Positions 37,488 through 46,684 of a stretch of 64,000 bases of DNA are shown piece after piece. The notes beneath the pieces are model-generated. The model was not told where the DNA came from, ran no database searches, and saw nothing but the letters and a program-made list of their open reading frames with translations. Position 1 is the first letter of the stretch; the number at the start of each line of letters is the position of its first letter. Both the position numbers and the translations under genes were made by a program. The stretch is from Streptococcus mitis (GTDB lineage: Bacteria; Bacillota; Bacilli; Lactobacillales; Streptococcaceae): the NCBI RefSeq assembly GCF_009496155.1, contig NZ_WIJP01000004.1:62001-126000 (forward strand). The letters run 5' to 3'.

Positions 37488-38751
37488 TATGGTGGAAGTT
37501 AGTGTGAGACGTTTGAATGGGGGTTTAGGTTAGTTTTTAGATTTTATGTTGGAGTAATGTAGAAGACTGGCAGACATCTTCTGCAGGTATTTTAGAAATA
37601 CCGAGAAGCTTAGGAATCTCTTCTCCATAAGTAAAGGCAAAAAGTTCATAGGCTGACTTTCCATTCAAAGCAGCCCGTTTGACACTGTTGACATGCGAAC
37701 AAACGAGATTGATGTCCTCTTGAGTTAAGTTGTCAAAAGAAGTTCCTTTAGGTAGAATGTCGCGAATTAGCGTGTGATTTTTCTCAATTCTCCCTTTCTG
37801 GTCAGAGCGATTAGGGTCACAAAAGAAGAGTTTACTCTCTCCTCGAACATCCATTTCGATGTCATCAACCCTGGCAAACTCTCCACCATTATCTGTGAGG
37901 ATGACAGGAAAGAGTAGGAAGAAGTCTTTGTCAGCTTCATGAAGAGTGTTCTTGATATCATAGAGGTGTTTGGTAACCTCAAGAGCAGTTTTATTATCCA
38001 GAAGCCTAGCGAAGATAAAGTTACAGAAAGATAAATTGAAGGTGAGTAGGACTTTACCTCCCATCCTCCCCAGAACTGTGTCCATTTCCAGCCAAGAGTC
38101 TAGTTTCTTAAGGACTAAATAGTTTTGGAAATCCTCATAGGAACGGCCTTTTTTAGCTTCTTTAGGGATGGAAGGTAGTTTACTTTTCCGTCTTTCTTTG
38201 AATTTAACGGCTCTGGATAGGTCAATAGGAGCGATAGATAGGTATCCTTTTCGGATATGTCGATAGACAGTTGAGGAACTGACATCGAGGTTATGGGTTT
38301 TGAGGATATGATAGATGTGTTGTCCCTTTTTAACACCATCAGAAATGACTTTGTCCATGTCCCAGAAGGTCTTGGAATTAAGGGGAGTCCCTTCACGAGA
38401 TTCAACAAGAGTTTGTTCGTACTGTTTTTGAGCTTGTTTAGCGAGGTATAAAATCTTCTTATAGCCACAATTCTGTCTTCTTTTAGGGCATCCATTACAG
38501 ACAAAGGGAGCCTTATCGAGTAGAGGGCAAGGAAGGTTATCGCATGTAGACTCTCGGACTTGTCTGTTTCGTTTCACTTCTTTGGATACAGTAGTCGGGT
38601 CTTTTAGAATGGATTGTCCAATAGCTTTGAAGGTTTCCCCGCGCTCTAAGCCTAATTGGATATCATTACGGTCTGAAAGGGTAAGGTGTTTATGTTTTGT
38701 CATAGTGGACCTCATTTCTAACTCAAACGTCTCACACTTAATTCCACCATA
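37488..38751 (-). mobile_element. IS30-type insertion sequence
   Basis: About 1.26 kb, bounded by 29-bp terminal inverted repeats, TATGGTGGAA...GTGAGACGTTTGA on the left (37488-37516) and its near-exact inverse on the right (38723-38751). It holds one complete transposase gene on the minus strand. It stands between the PerM-family gene and tuf, about 100 bases upstream of the tuf -35 element. A clean short target duplication was not identified. Confidence 0.82.
37537..38703 (-). CDS. IS30 family transposase
   Basis: A 388-aa DDE transposase. The N-terminus is a helix-turn-helix (LTLSDRNDIQLGLERGETFK and TTVSKEVKRN) followed by a cysteine cluster (CDNLPCPLL..CNGCPKRRQNC). The catalytic acids are seen in LEMDTV, LTDNGGEF and KGRIEKNH. 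The length is normal and no internal stop or frameshift is present, so the element may be active. ATG 38703 has GAGGT seven bases upstream; an ATG four codons earlier (38715) overlaps that ribosome binding site. Confidence 0.9.
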   Translation of the reverse strand: MTKHKHLTLSDRNDIQLGLERGETFKAIGQSILKDPTTVSKEVKRNRQVRESTCDNLPCPLLDKAPFVCNGCPKRRQNCGYKKILYLAKQAQKQYEQTLVESREGTPLNSKTFWDMDKVISDGVKKGQHIYHILKTHNLDVSSSTVYRHIRKGYLSIAPIDLSRAVKFKERRKSKLPSIPKEAKKGRSYEDFQNYLVLKKLDSWLEMDTVLGRMGGKVLLTFNLSFCNFIFARLLDNKTALEVTKHLYDIKNTLHEADKDFFLLFPVILTDNGGEFARVDDIEMDVRGESKLFFCDPNRSDQKGRIEKNHTLIRDILPKGTSFDNLTQEDINLVCSHVNSVKRAALNGKSAYELFAFTYGEEIPKLLGISKIPAEDVCQSSTLLQHKI

Positions 38752-38785
38752 AAAATCCGTTTTAGACTAATTTCCACTTCGATTG

Positions 38786-38828
38786 GGCAAGTGGAAGTTA
38801 CTTTGAAAAGTTACCGATTAAGAATAAT
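38786..38828. repeat. Right copy of the imperfect repeat flanking the IS element
   Basis: Counterpart of 37339-37389, including the exact 13-base GATTAAGAATAAT. Part of it pairs with the adjacent TTCCACTT (38771-38778) to form an 8-bp hairpin. Confidence 0.5.
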
Positions 38829-38850
38829 TCACAAAAACTTTGTAAAACAC

Positions 38851-38878
38851 TTGCAATTTAGCTGAAATTTGATAAAAT
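38851..38878 (+). promoter_or_regulatory. tuf: SigA promoter of tuf
   Basis: TTGCAA at 38851-38856, 16-base spacer, TAAAAT at 38873-38878. The IS right end lies 99 bases upstream, so the core promoter is intact but its upstream region has been replaced. Confidence 0.7.
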
Positions 38879-38949
38879 AGTAAGGAAAGTTAGACTGTAT
38901 TGCCTACTGTCTATCTATAAAATATATTTTATTGGAGGCTTTTACTCAA

Positions 38950-40146
<1,197 letters not shown>

Positions 40147-40189
40147 TTCGATTTAGTTCCCAGAAGAACAATTATTTAAGTCAGACACT

Positions 40190-40221
40190 AAAAGAACCTT
40201 GCTTTGCAAGGTTCTTTTTTT
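40190..40221 (+). terminator. Terminator after tuf
   Basis: AAAAGAACCTTGC-TTT-GCAAGGTTCTTTTTTT, a nearly perfect 13-bp stem with a T run. Confidence 0.92.
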
Positions 40222-40253
40222 GAATATTGAACTAAAATTTAAGAATTGTACAT

Positions 40254-40286
40254 AAAAAAGCCCTATACACTAGATGGGCATAGAGC
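40254..40286 (-). terminator. Terminator of the helicase gene
   Basis: On the minus strand GCTCTATGC and GTATAGGGC pair over nine bases with wobbles and are followed by TTTTTT. Confidence 0.65.
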
Positions 40287-40297
40287 AAAGGTGGACT

Positions 40298-41380
40298 TTA
40301 TTTGATATAGAGTTCTTGATTTTTTAGGACAATTTCACGGACACTTTCAAACTTCTTAAGTTTTTTGAGTTCTTCAGGATGGGTTACGAGAGTAATAACA
40401 TAACCTTCCTTGCCCATACGGCCAGTACGGCCAGCACGGTGAGTGTAGGTCTCGCTATCTCTAGGAACATCAAAGTTTACGACACATTCTAGGCTATCGA
40501 TATCAATTCCACGTGCCAGAAGGTCTGTTGCAAGAAGCAGGGTTAGTTGCTTATCTTTAAACTTTTCTAAGATGACTTTTCTAAATTTGACATTGACATC
40601 ACTAGCTAGAGAAACAGCCAAGATATCACGATACTGTAATTTCTCTTCTGCGCTTCCAAGGTCTGATAGGCTGTTAAAGAAGACCAGACCGCGGAAATCT
40701 TCAACATGAGCTAGTTTTCGTAGCATATCCACTCTGTGACGTTGGTCTACTTGCATATAGAAATGTTGGATGTTGTCTAACTTTTGGTCAGAGAGATCAA
40801 TGGTGTGCGTGTTAGGCGCAATTTTTTCTTGGTCAAACTTTGTCGTCGCACTCATGTAGACCAGTTGGTGGTCACGAGGTGCGTAGTGAGTGATTTTCTC
40901 GACAAAATGAATTTGAGAATCGTCTAGCAACTGGTCGAATTCATCCAGGATGATGGTTTCCACATTCATCATCTTGATTTTTTTCAATTTAATCAACTCA
41001 AAGATACGACCAGGGGTTCCAATCAGAATTTCTGGTCCCTTTTTAAGGCGTTCAATTTGTCGTTTCTGACTTGAACCTGATAAGAAGAGCTGAGTAGTCA
41101 AGCCGATAGCTTCTGCCCACGTTTTACACACATCAAAAATCTGTCCAGCAAGCTCAGTATTAGGTGCTAGAATCAAGAGTTGTTGGGCTTTTTTCTTTTG
41201 TAGTCTGAGAAGACTTGGTAGGAGATAAGCTAAGGTCTTGCCTGTTCCTGTTGGGCTTACTCCTAAGAGATTTTCTCCAGCAAGAAGGGGCTCAAATAGT
41301 TGAGTTTGAATGGGGGTGAATTCCTGGAAACCGAGTTGGTTGCTCAATTCTTGCCATTCAGTAGGTAGTTTAGTTTTCAT
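40298..41380 (-). CDS. DEAD-box-type ATP-dependent RNA helicase
   Basis: A 360-aa superfamily 2 RNA helicase with a minimal two-domain core. Motifs are Q region FTPIQTQLF, I SPTGTGKT, Ia APNTELAGQ, Ib TPGR, II DEFD in place of DEAD, III SAT, V ATDLLARGID and VI HRAGRTGR. The DEFD variant and short length resemble B. subtilis YfmL, which helps late ribosome assembly; that assignment is inference. Its ATG overlaps the stop of the upstream oxidoreductase gene (ATGA), so the two are coupled. That upstream gene is interrupted here. Confidence 0.88.
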   Translation of the reverse strand: MKTKLPTEWQELSNQLGFQEFTPIQTQLFEPLLAGENLLGVSPTGTGKTLAYLLPSLLRLQKKKAQQLLILAPNTELAGQIFDVCKTWAEAIGLTTQLFLSGSSQKRQIERLKKGPEILIGTPGRIFELIKLKKIKMMNVETIILDEFDQLLDDSQIHFVEKITHYAPRDHQLVYMSATTKFDQEKIAPNTHTIDLSDQKLDNIQHFYMQVDQRHRVDMLRKLAHVEDFRGLVFFNSLSDLGSAEEKLQYRDILAVSLASDVNVKFRKVILEKFKDKQLTLLLATDLLARGIDIDSLECVVNFDVPRDSETYTHRAGRTGRMGKEGYVITLVTHPEELKKLKKFESVREIVLKNQELYIK

Positions 41381-42354
41381 TTTTCTGCCTCAAATCTAAT
41401 GCCAGCAGTCTGGCGCATGGTATATAGTAGCTCATGAACTGAACTTGCATCTTCCAGCCAAGTTTGGTAGAGATTCAGATCTGGTTGTTGGATCATGTGT
41501 GCAAATGCAGCGATTTCCTCAGTCATCGTATGAGGGTCCTGTTGAATAGGAAGCTGAATTTGATTTCCTTTGTGGTCGGTAAAAATAGCTGAGCGAACAT
41601 GCTCGGTGGTGTTGAGGGTCAAGGTACCATCTGTCGTATAAATCTCGCAAGGGAGATTGGAAGTGATGTTTTTCCCAGCCTTGATATGAACTTGAAAATC
41701 AGGGTAAAAGAGGATTCCGTCTCCATTCAGGTCCATGCTATTGTCAAGCTGTTGAGCCATGTAGGTCGCGTCCTCAGCATTCCCAAAAAGACGAACAGCA
41801 GCGTAGAGAGGATAAATACCCAAATCCATGAGAGCACCGCCAGCAAAACGATCTGAGAAGACATTTGGTATCTCCCCAGCCAACAAGTTAGGCATTTTGG
41901 AAGAATACTTGGCATAGTTGAAATCTGCCCCTAAAATTTGCTTGTCTGCTAAAAAGTTTTTGATAGTAGTAAAAGCTTCCTCGTGGTAATTACGAGCTGC
42001 TTCGAAGATAAAACAGTGATTTTACTTAGCTGTTTGAATCAAATCCAGCCATTCTTGTGGCTGAGTGACAGCTGGCTTTTCAAGAATGACGTGTTTACCT
42101 GCAGACAAGGCATCTTTTGCCTGAGCAAAATGCAAGGAGTTTGGACTGGCAATATAGACAACATCAAAGGAGCTCTTGAAGAAGTCCTCTAATTGTTCAA
42201 AGAGTTGGATATCCTGATAGCTAGAAGCAAAGGTTGCTGCGGTTTCTAACTTTCTAGAATAGACTGCGATCAGCTGGTATTCTCCGATGGTATGGGCTGC
42301 TTCTATAAAGTGGTGGCTGATAGCTCCTGTTCCGATGACACCTAATTTAAGCAT
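41377..42354 (-). pseudogene. Gfo/Idh/MocA-family oxidoreductase interrupted by an in-frame stop
   Basis: NAD(P)-binding oxidoreductase gene of 326 codons. The first 110 codons encode the Rossmann domain (MLKLGVIGTGAISHHFI, ASPNSLHFAQAKDAL, HVILEKPAVT). Codon 111 is TAA (42024-42022). The same frame then continues without a shift through the C-terminal domain (NHCFIFEAARNYHEEAF, GGALMDLGIYPLYAAVRLFG) to the true stop at 41377. A single base change at codon 111 explains the break. The start ATG follows GGAGTATCT. Re-initiation in the second half could give a truncated protein without a cofactor site. It overlaps the helicase start by four bases. Confidence 0.9.
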
Positions 42355-42507
42355 AGATACTCCTTTTCCGATTTCAAATCCTTCTTTCATTATAACATAG
42401 ATAGACGGGACTATCCAACAGCGGGTAAAAAATTTCAAATAAGCTACTAGGTCTTTTCCAAAGAAAGTGATACAATAGTGAGATAAGTAAATAAAATGGG
42501 AGGGAAA

Positions 42508-43200
42508 ATGAGGTTATTACCGATAAGAAAAATATCACGTCAGTCTAAGAGGCTAGCGCTTTTTTTGACGTTTTGTGCAGGTTATGTAGATGCCTATACT
42601 TTTATTGTGCGAGGGAATACTCTTGTAGCTGGACAAACTGGGAATGTTGTCTTTCTTTCAGTAGAATTAATTCAAAATAATGTTTCAGATGTTAGGGACA
42701 AGGTTCTCACCTTGCTAGCTTTTATGATGGGAGTCTTTTTATTAACTGTTTATAAGGAAAAATTGAGAATTGTGAAAAAACCGATTCTGTCGCTGATTCC
42801 TTTGGCAATATTATCAATAGTTATTGGTTTTGTGCCGCAGACTGTAGATAATATTTATCTAGTACCGCCCTTGGCCTTCTGTATGGGGCTGGTGACAACT
42901 GCTTTTGGAGAAGTGTCGGGTATTGCTTATAATAATGCCTTTATGACAGGAAATATCAAACGGACCATGCTGGCTTTCGGAGATTATTTCCGGACCAAGC
43001 ACACTCCTTTTTTGCGTGAAGGGTTCATATTTGTTAGCCTGCTTGGTAGTTTTGTCCTTGGCGTTGTCTTTTCAGCCTATTTGACGATTTTCTATCGTGA
43101 AAAGACCATTCTTGGTGTTCCTATTATGATGAGTATTTTTTATTCTAGCATGCTTTTTGCCAAGCTGCAGAAAAAAGTAAAAGAAAAAGCTTCATTTTAG
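42508..43200 (+). CDS. YoaK/DUF1275 family membrane protein
   Basis: A 230-aa integral membrane protein with about six hydrophobic helices. It carries the DUF1275 hallmarks: a Gly-Tyr-Asp-Ala segment (CAGYVDAYTF) near 22-31, GNTLVAGQTGNVVFLS near 35-50 and NNAFMTGNIKRTMLAFG in the second half. Function is not established. ATG 42508 is preceded by GGGAGGG at ideal spacing, which decides it over ATG 42496. It is divergent from the oxidoreductase gene. Confidence 0.87.
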   Translation: MRLLPIRKISRQSKRLALFLTFCAGYVDAYTFIVRGNTLVAGQTGNVVFLSVELIQNNVSDVRDKVLTLLAFMMGVFLLTVYKEKLRIVKKPILSLIPLAILSIVIGFVPQTVDNIYLVPPLAFCMGLVTTAFGEVSGIAYNNAFMTGNIKRTMLAFGDYFRTKHTPFLREGFIFVSLLGSFVLGVVFSAYLTIFYREKTILGVPIMMSIFYSSMLFAKLQKKVKEKASF

Positions 43201-43210
43201 GTGTTATTAC

Positions 43211-43239
43211 TTGTAAGAAAATAGGAGATATGCTATACT
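43211..43239 (+). promoter_or_regulatory. SigA promoter of the rplU operon
   Basis: TTGTAA at 43211-43216, 17-bp spacer, TATACT at 43234-43239. Confidence 0.75.
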
Positions 43240-43246
43240 TGAAGAG

Positions 43247-43378
43247 TTGACTATGCACGTTCCTGTGCAACCGCACGAACATCGTTGCTTGATTATTCAA
43301 GTTTAAGTGGTTCGTCCCACGATGCTAGGCGAGTCTTCACAAAAATTCGGGGAAACCCATAAAAATCATAGGAGGTGC
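43247..43378 (+). promoter_or_regulatory. Structured 5' leader of rplU (L21-leader candidate)
   Basis: About 130 transcribed bases precede rplU, with several short complementary segments (GCACGTTCCTGTGC, CTTGATTATTCAAG). Firmicute rplU operons often carry an autoregulatory L21 leader; the position and length fit, but I could not confirm the conserved secondary structure by eye. Confidence 0.5.
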
Positions 43379-43381
43379 ATA

Positions 43382-43696
43382 ATGAGCACATACGCAATTA
43401 TCAAAACTGGCGGAAAACAAGTTAAAGTTGAAGTTGGTCAAGCAGTTTACGTTGAAAAATTGAACGTTGAAGCTGGTCAAGAAGTTACTTTTAACGAAGT
43501 TGTTCTTGTTGGTGGTGAAAACACTGTTGTCGGAACTCCACTTGTTGCTGGAGCTACTGTAGTTGGAACTGTTGAAAAACAAGGAAAACAAAAGAAAGTT
43601 GTTACTTACAAGTACAAACCTAAAAAAGGTAGCCACCGTAAACAAGGTCACCGTCAACCATATACAAAAGTTGTCATCAACGCAATCAACGCTTAA
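43382..43696 (+). CDS. rplU: 50S ribosomal protein L21
   Basis: A 104-aa 23S rRNA-binding protein. It starts [19 protein letters not shown] and ends in the basic [19 protein letters not shown] block characteristic of L21. ATG 43382 follows ATAGGAGG; the longer frame through the leader is rejected. First gene of rplU-prp-rpmA. Confidence 0.97.
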
Positions 43697-43702
43697 TTTT
43701 AA

Positions 43703-44056
<354 letters not shown>

Positions 44057-44072
44057 CACGGAGGAAAACATT

Positions 44073-44366
44073 ATGTTAAAAATGACTCTTAACAACTTGC
44101 AACTTTTCGCCCACAAAAAAGGTGGAGGTTCTACATCAAACGGACGTGATTCACAAGCAAAACGTCTTGGAGCTAAAGCAGCTGACGGACAAACTGTAAC
44201 AGGTGGATCAATCCTTTACCGTCAACGTGGTACACACATTTATCCAGGTGTAAACGTTGGACGTGGTGGAGACGATACTTTGTTCGCTAAAGTTGAAGGT
44301 GTAGTACGCTTTGAACGTAAAGGACGCGATAAAAAACAAGTTTCTGTTTACCCAATCGCTAAATAA
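44073..44366 (+). CDS. rpmA: 50S ribosomal protein L27 with cleavable N-terminal extension
   Basis: A 97-aa protein near the peptidyl-transferase centre. The first 12 residues ([12 protein letters not shown]) precede the mature start [15 protein letters not shown]. This is the recognised Prp cleavage motif, with cut after Phe12. The Prp gene is adjacent and has both catalytic residues, so processing is expected. GGAGG precedes the ATG. The first terminator hairpin begins at the stop codon. Confidence 0.97.
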   Translation: MLKMTLNNLQLFAHKKGGGSTSNGRDSQAKRLGAKAADGQTVTGGSILYRQRGTHIYPGVNVGRGGDDTLFAKVEGVVRFERKGRDKKQVSVYPIAK

Positions 44367-44388
44367 AAAGATTCAGTGAATCTTTTTA
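44365..44388 (+). terminator. Terminator overlapping the end of rpmA
   Basis: AAAAAGATTCA-G-TGAATCTTTTT, an 11-bp perfect stem beginning at the stop codon. Confidence 0.8.
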
Positions 44389-44684
44389 TCCCGAGCCTTG
44401 AAATGTAAAGGCGAGGATGCTGAAATAGCATAAATAAGGCTTTCCGAGTTTTCGGAGAGCCTATTTTTTTATTTTGATACCCATGCTGATACCCATATTT
44501 TAAAAACCTATGTAAGAAGCGAATTTGTCGGTTACTTTATTTTACAATGAAAAAATAGTTGAATGTAGAGCTTTTACAGTCATGAATTTTATAAGGGAAT
44601 AAGATATTGTAAAAATTGCTAAGGTTTGATATTATGAATGTATCTAAGTAAGGAAGCAGGAATATGGAAAGGATGTGAACCTGT
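44367..44684. other. Spacer after rpmA, possible integration scar
   Basis: No intact gene is seen in these 318 bases. They contain a second strong terminator (44436-44470), then the repeat GATACCCAT-GCT-GATACCCAT (44476-44496), then AT-rich DNA leading to the broken lipoprotein gene. Confidence 0.6.
44436..44470 (+). terminator. Second terminator after rpmA
   Basis: AGGCTTTCCGA-GTTT-TCGGAGAGCCT with one mismatch, then ATTTTTTT. Confidence 0.85.
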
Positions 44685-45091
44685 ATGAAAAAGCTTTTTG
44701 CCATAATAGTCTGTTCAATCTCTTTTCTTGTTCTATCTGCTTGTGTCAGTAAGAAAAACTGATTCTTCCTGAACCTGAGACAATCTCTGTAATTTCTATT
44801 CAGAAAAAACTCTCTGAAAATGTTAAAACAATGACCAAGAGGGAAGAAATTTCAAAATTGATTAAGGAGATGCAGAAACAGTCCAAATCTACAACTTTTG
44901 AGAGTTTCAATGTTCAACCGACAAATGATAAAGATTACATCATTATCAAATTCATTCATCAGAATGAAGAAAAGGATAGTGTAGCCTATCTATATACTAT
45001 AAAAGAAAAACAGTATATTGAACAACCTTATGTTGGGATTTGGGAGGTAAGTCCAGATATAGCTAATAGGATTGAAGAGGCTTTTTCATAA
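44685..45091 (+). pseudogene. Frameshifted small lipoprotein gene
   Basis: The first part (44685-44759) encodes a lipoprotein signal, MKKLFAIIVCSISFLVLSAC then VSKKN, with lipobox LSAC at Cys20, and stops at TGA 44760. In the +1-shifted frame the reading continues from CTG at 44759 without interruption to TAA at 45091 (LILPEPETISVISIQKKL... to ...ANRIEEAFS). One missing A in the AAGAAAAAC tract at 44751-44759 accounts for the shift. The body, about 110 aa and hydrophilic, matches no family I know. AAGGA lies 12 bases before the ATG. An internal ATG at 44831 could allow only a non-exported fragment. Confidence 0.8.
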
Positions 45092-45261
45092 ATTTATGGT
45101 AAATCGAATTTGTGTCAAGTTTGAAACGGTAAATCAACAAGATTTGCTGTTTTTATTTGTTTGAAATAAAATGAGGACTGAAAAAAGATATCATTCTAAT
45201 TCTTGTATTGGAGTATTAGAGTATTCATTGAGCATTGAAAATTTCCTGACTTTTTTCCTTT

Positions 45262-45289
45262 TTGGAAAACTTCTAAAATATGGTATAAT
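45262..45289 (+). promoter_or_regulatory. SigA promoter for the LysR-lspA-rluD cluster
   Basis: TTGGAA at 45262-45267, 16-base spacer, consensus TATAAT at 45284-45289. Confidence 0.7.
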
Positions 45290-45317
45290 GAAAAAATAAA
45301 GAAGTTGGGGGTAGAAG

Positions 45318-46226
45318 ATGAACATTCAACAATTACGCTATGTTGTTGCCATTGCCAATAGTGGTACTTTCCGTGAAGCTGCTGAAAAGATGTATGTTAG
45401 TCAGCCGAGTCTGTCCATTTCTGTTCGTGATTTGGAAAAAGAATTGGGATTTAAGATTTTCCGTCGGACTAGCTCAGGGACTTTCTTGACTCGTCGTGGT
45501 ATGGAATTCTATGAAAAAGCGCAAGAATTGGTTAAAGGATTTGATATTTTTCAAAATCAGTATGCCAATCCTGAGGAAGAAAAGGATGAATTTTCCATTG
45601 CTAGTCAGCACTATGATTTCTTGCCACCAACTATTACAGCCTTTTCAGAGCGCTATCCTGACTATAAGAACTTCCGTATTTTTGAATCGACTACTGTTCA
45701 AATCTTAGACGAAGTAGCTCAAGGGCATAGTGAGATTGGGATTATCTACCTCAATAATCAAAATAAAAAAGGGATTATGCAACGGGTTGAAAAGCTAGGC
45801 CTAGAGGTCATTGAATTAATTCCCTTTCATACCCATATTTATCTTCGTGAAGGGCATCCTTTGGCTCAGAAAGAGGAACTGGTCATGGAGGATTTAGCGG
45901 ATCTACCAACGGTTCGTTTCACTCAAGAGAAAGACGAGTACCTTTATTATTCGGAGAACTTTGTTGATACAAGTGCAAGCTCACAGATGTTCAATGTGAC
46001 AGACCGTGCTACTTTGAATGGTATTTTGGAGCGGACGGACGCTTATGCTACAGGTTCTGGATTTTTGGATAGTGATAGTGTTAATGGGATTACAGTTATT
46101 CGTCTCAAGGATAACCTAGATAATCGCATGGTCTATGTTAAACGTGAAGAAGTGGAGCTGAGTCAAGCTGGGACTCTATTTGTAGAAGTCATGCAAGAAT
46201 ATTTTAATCAGAAGAGGAAATCATGA
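45318..46226 (+). CDS. LysR-family transcriptional regulator (CpsY/MtaR-like)
   Basis: A 302-aa LysR regulator. The N-terminal winged helix-turn-helix (MNIQQLRYVVAIANSGTFRE, then MYVSQPSLSISVRDLEKELG) spans residues 1-60, followed by a periplasmic-binding-like effector domain. It resembles the streptococcal CpsY/MtaR group linked to methionine or cysteine uptake and cell-surface traits, but the target is not evident here. Its end overlaps lspA by four bases (ATGA), an unusual coupling of a regulator to a processing enzyme. Confidence 0.88.
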   Translation: MNIQQLRYVVAIANSGTFREAAEKMYVSQPSLSISVRDLEKELGFKIFRRTSSGTFLTRRGMEFYEKAQELVKGFDIFQNQYANPEEEKDEFSIASQHYDFLPPTITAFSERYPDYKNFRIFESTTVQILDEVAQGHSEIGIIYLNNQNKKGIMQRVEKLGLEVIELIPFHTHIYLREGHPLAQKEELVMEDLADLPTVRFTQEKDEYLYYSENFVDTSASSQMFNVTDRATLNGILERTDAYATGSGFLDSDSVNGITVIRLKDNLDNRMVYVKREEVELSQAGTLFVEVMQEYFNQKRKS

Positions 46227-46684
46227 AAAAAAGAGGAATAGTGGCAGTCATTGTACTGCTTTTGATTGGGCTGGATCAGTTGGTAAAATCCTATATCGTC
46301 CAGCAGATTCCACTGGGTGAAGTGCGCTCTTGGATTCCCAATTTTGTTAGCTTGACCTACCTACAAAATCGAGGTGCAGCCTTTTCTATCTTACAAGATC
46401 AGCAGTTGTTATTCGCTGTGATTACTCTGGTTGTTGTGGTAGGTGCCATTTGGTATTTACATAAACACATGGAGAACTCACTCTGGCTGGTCTTGGGTTT
46501 GACTTTGATTATTGCAGGTGGTTTTGGAAATTTTATTGACAGGATCAGTCAGGGCTTTGTTGTGGATATGTTCCACCTTGACTTTATTAATTTTGCAATT
46601 TTCAATGTTGCAGATAGCTATTTGACTGTTGGGGTGATTATTTTATTAATTGCAATGCTAAAAGAGGAAATAAATGGAAATTAA
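46223..46684 (+). CDS. lspA: Lipoprotein signal peptidase II
   Basis: Membrane aspartyl protease that cleaves signal peptides of diacylglyceryl-modified prolipoproteins. The 153-aa product has four membrane helices, NRGAAFSIL near 49-57, and the two catalytic aspartates in GFVVDMFH (D115) and FNVADSYL (D131). Start overlaps the LysR gene; its 3' end overlaps the rluD-like gene by 11 bases. Substrates in this window include PnrA and the AliB-like binding protein. Confidence 0.96.
   Translation: MKKRGIVAVIVLLLIGLDQLVKSYIVQQIPLGEVRSWIPNFVSLTYLQNRGAAFSILQDQQLLFAVITLVVVVGAIWYLHKHMENSLWLVLGLTLIIAGGFGNFIDRISQGFVVDMFHLDFINFAIFNVADSYLTVGVIILLIAMLKEEINGN

Noticed and set aside
37488..38751. Clean short target-site duplication flanking the IS element
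   Set aside because: The bases directly next to the two terminal repeats do not match; the shared 13-mer lies 77-99 bases outside the ends.
42022..42438. Separate short gene for the N-terminal half of the oxidoreductase
   Set aside because: The frame continues unchanged past the TAA into the family's C-terminal domain, so it is one interrupted gene. The extension upstream of 42354 lacks a ribosome binding site.
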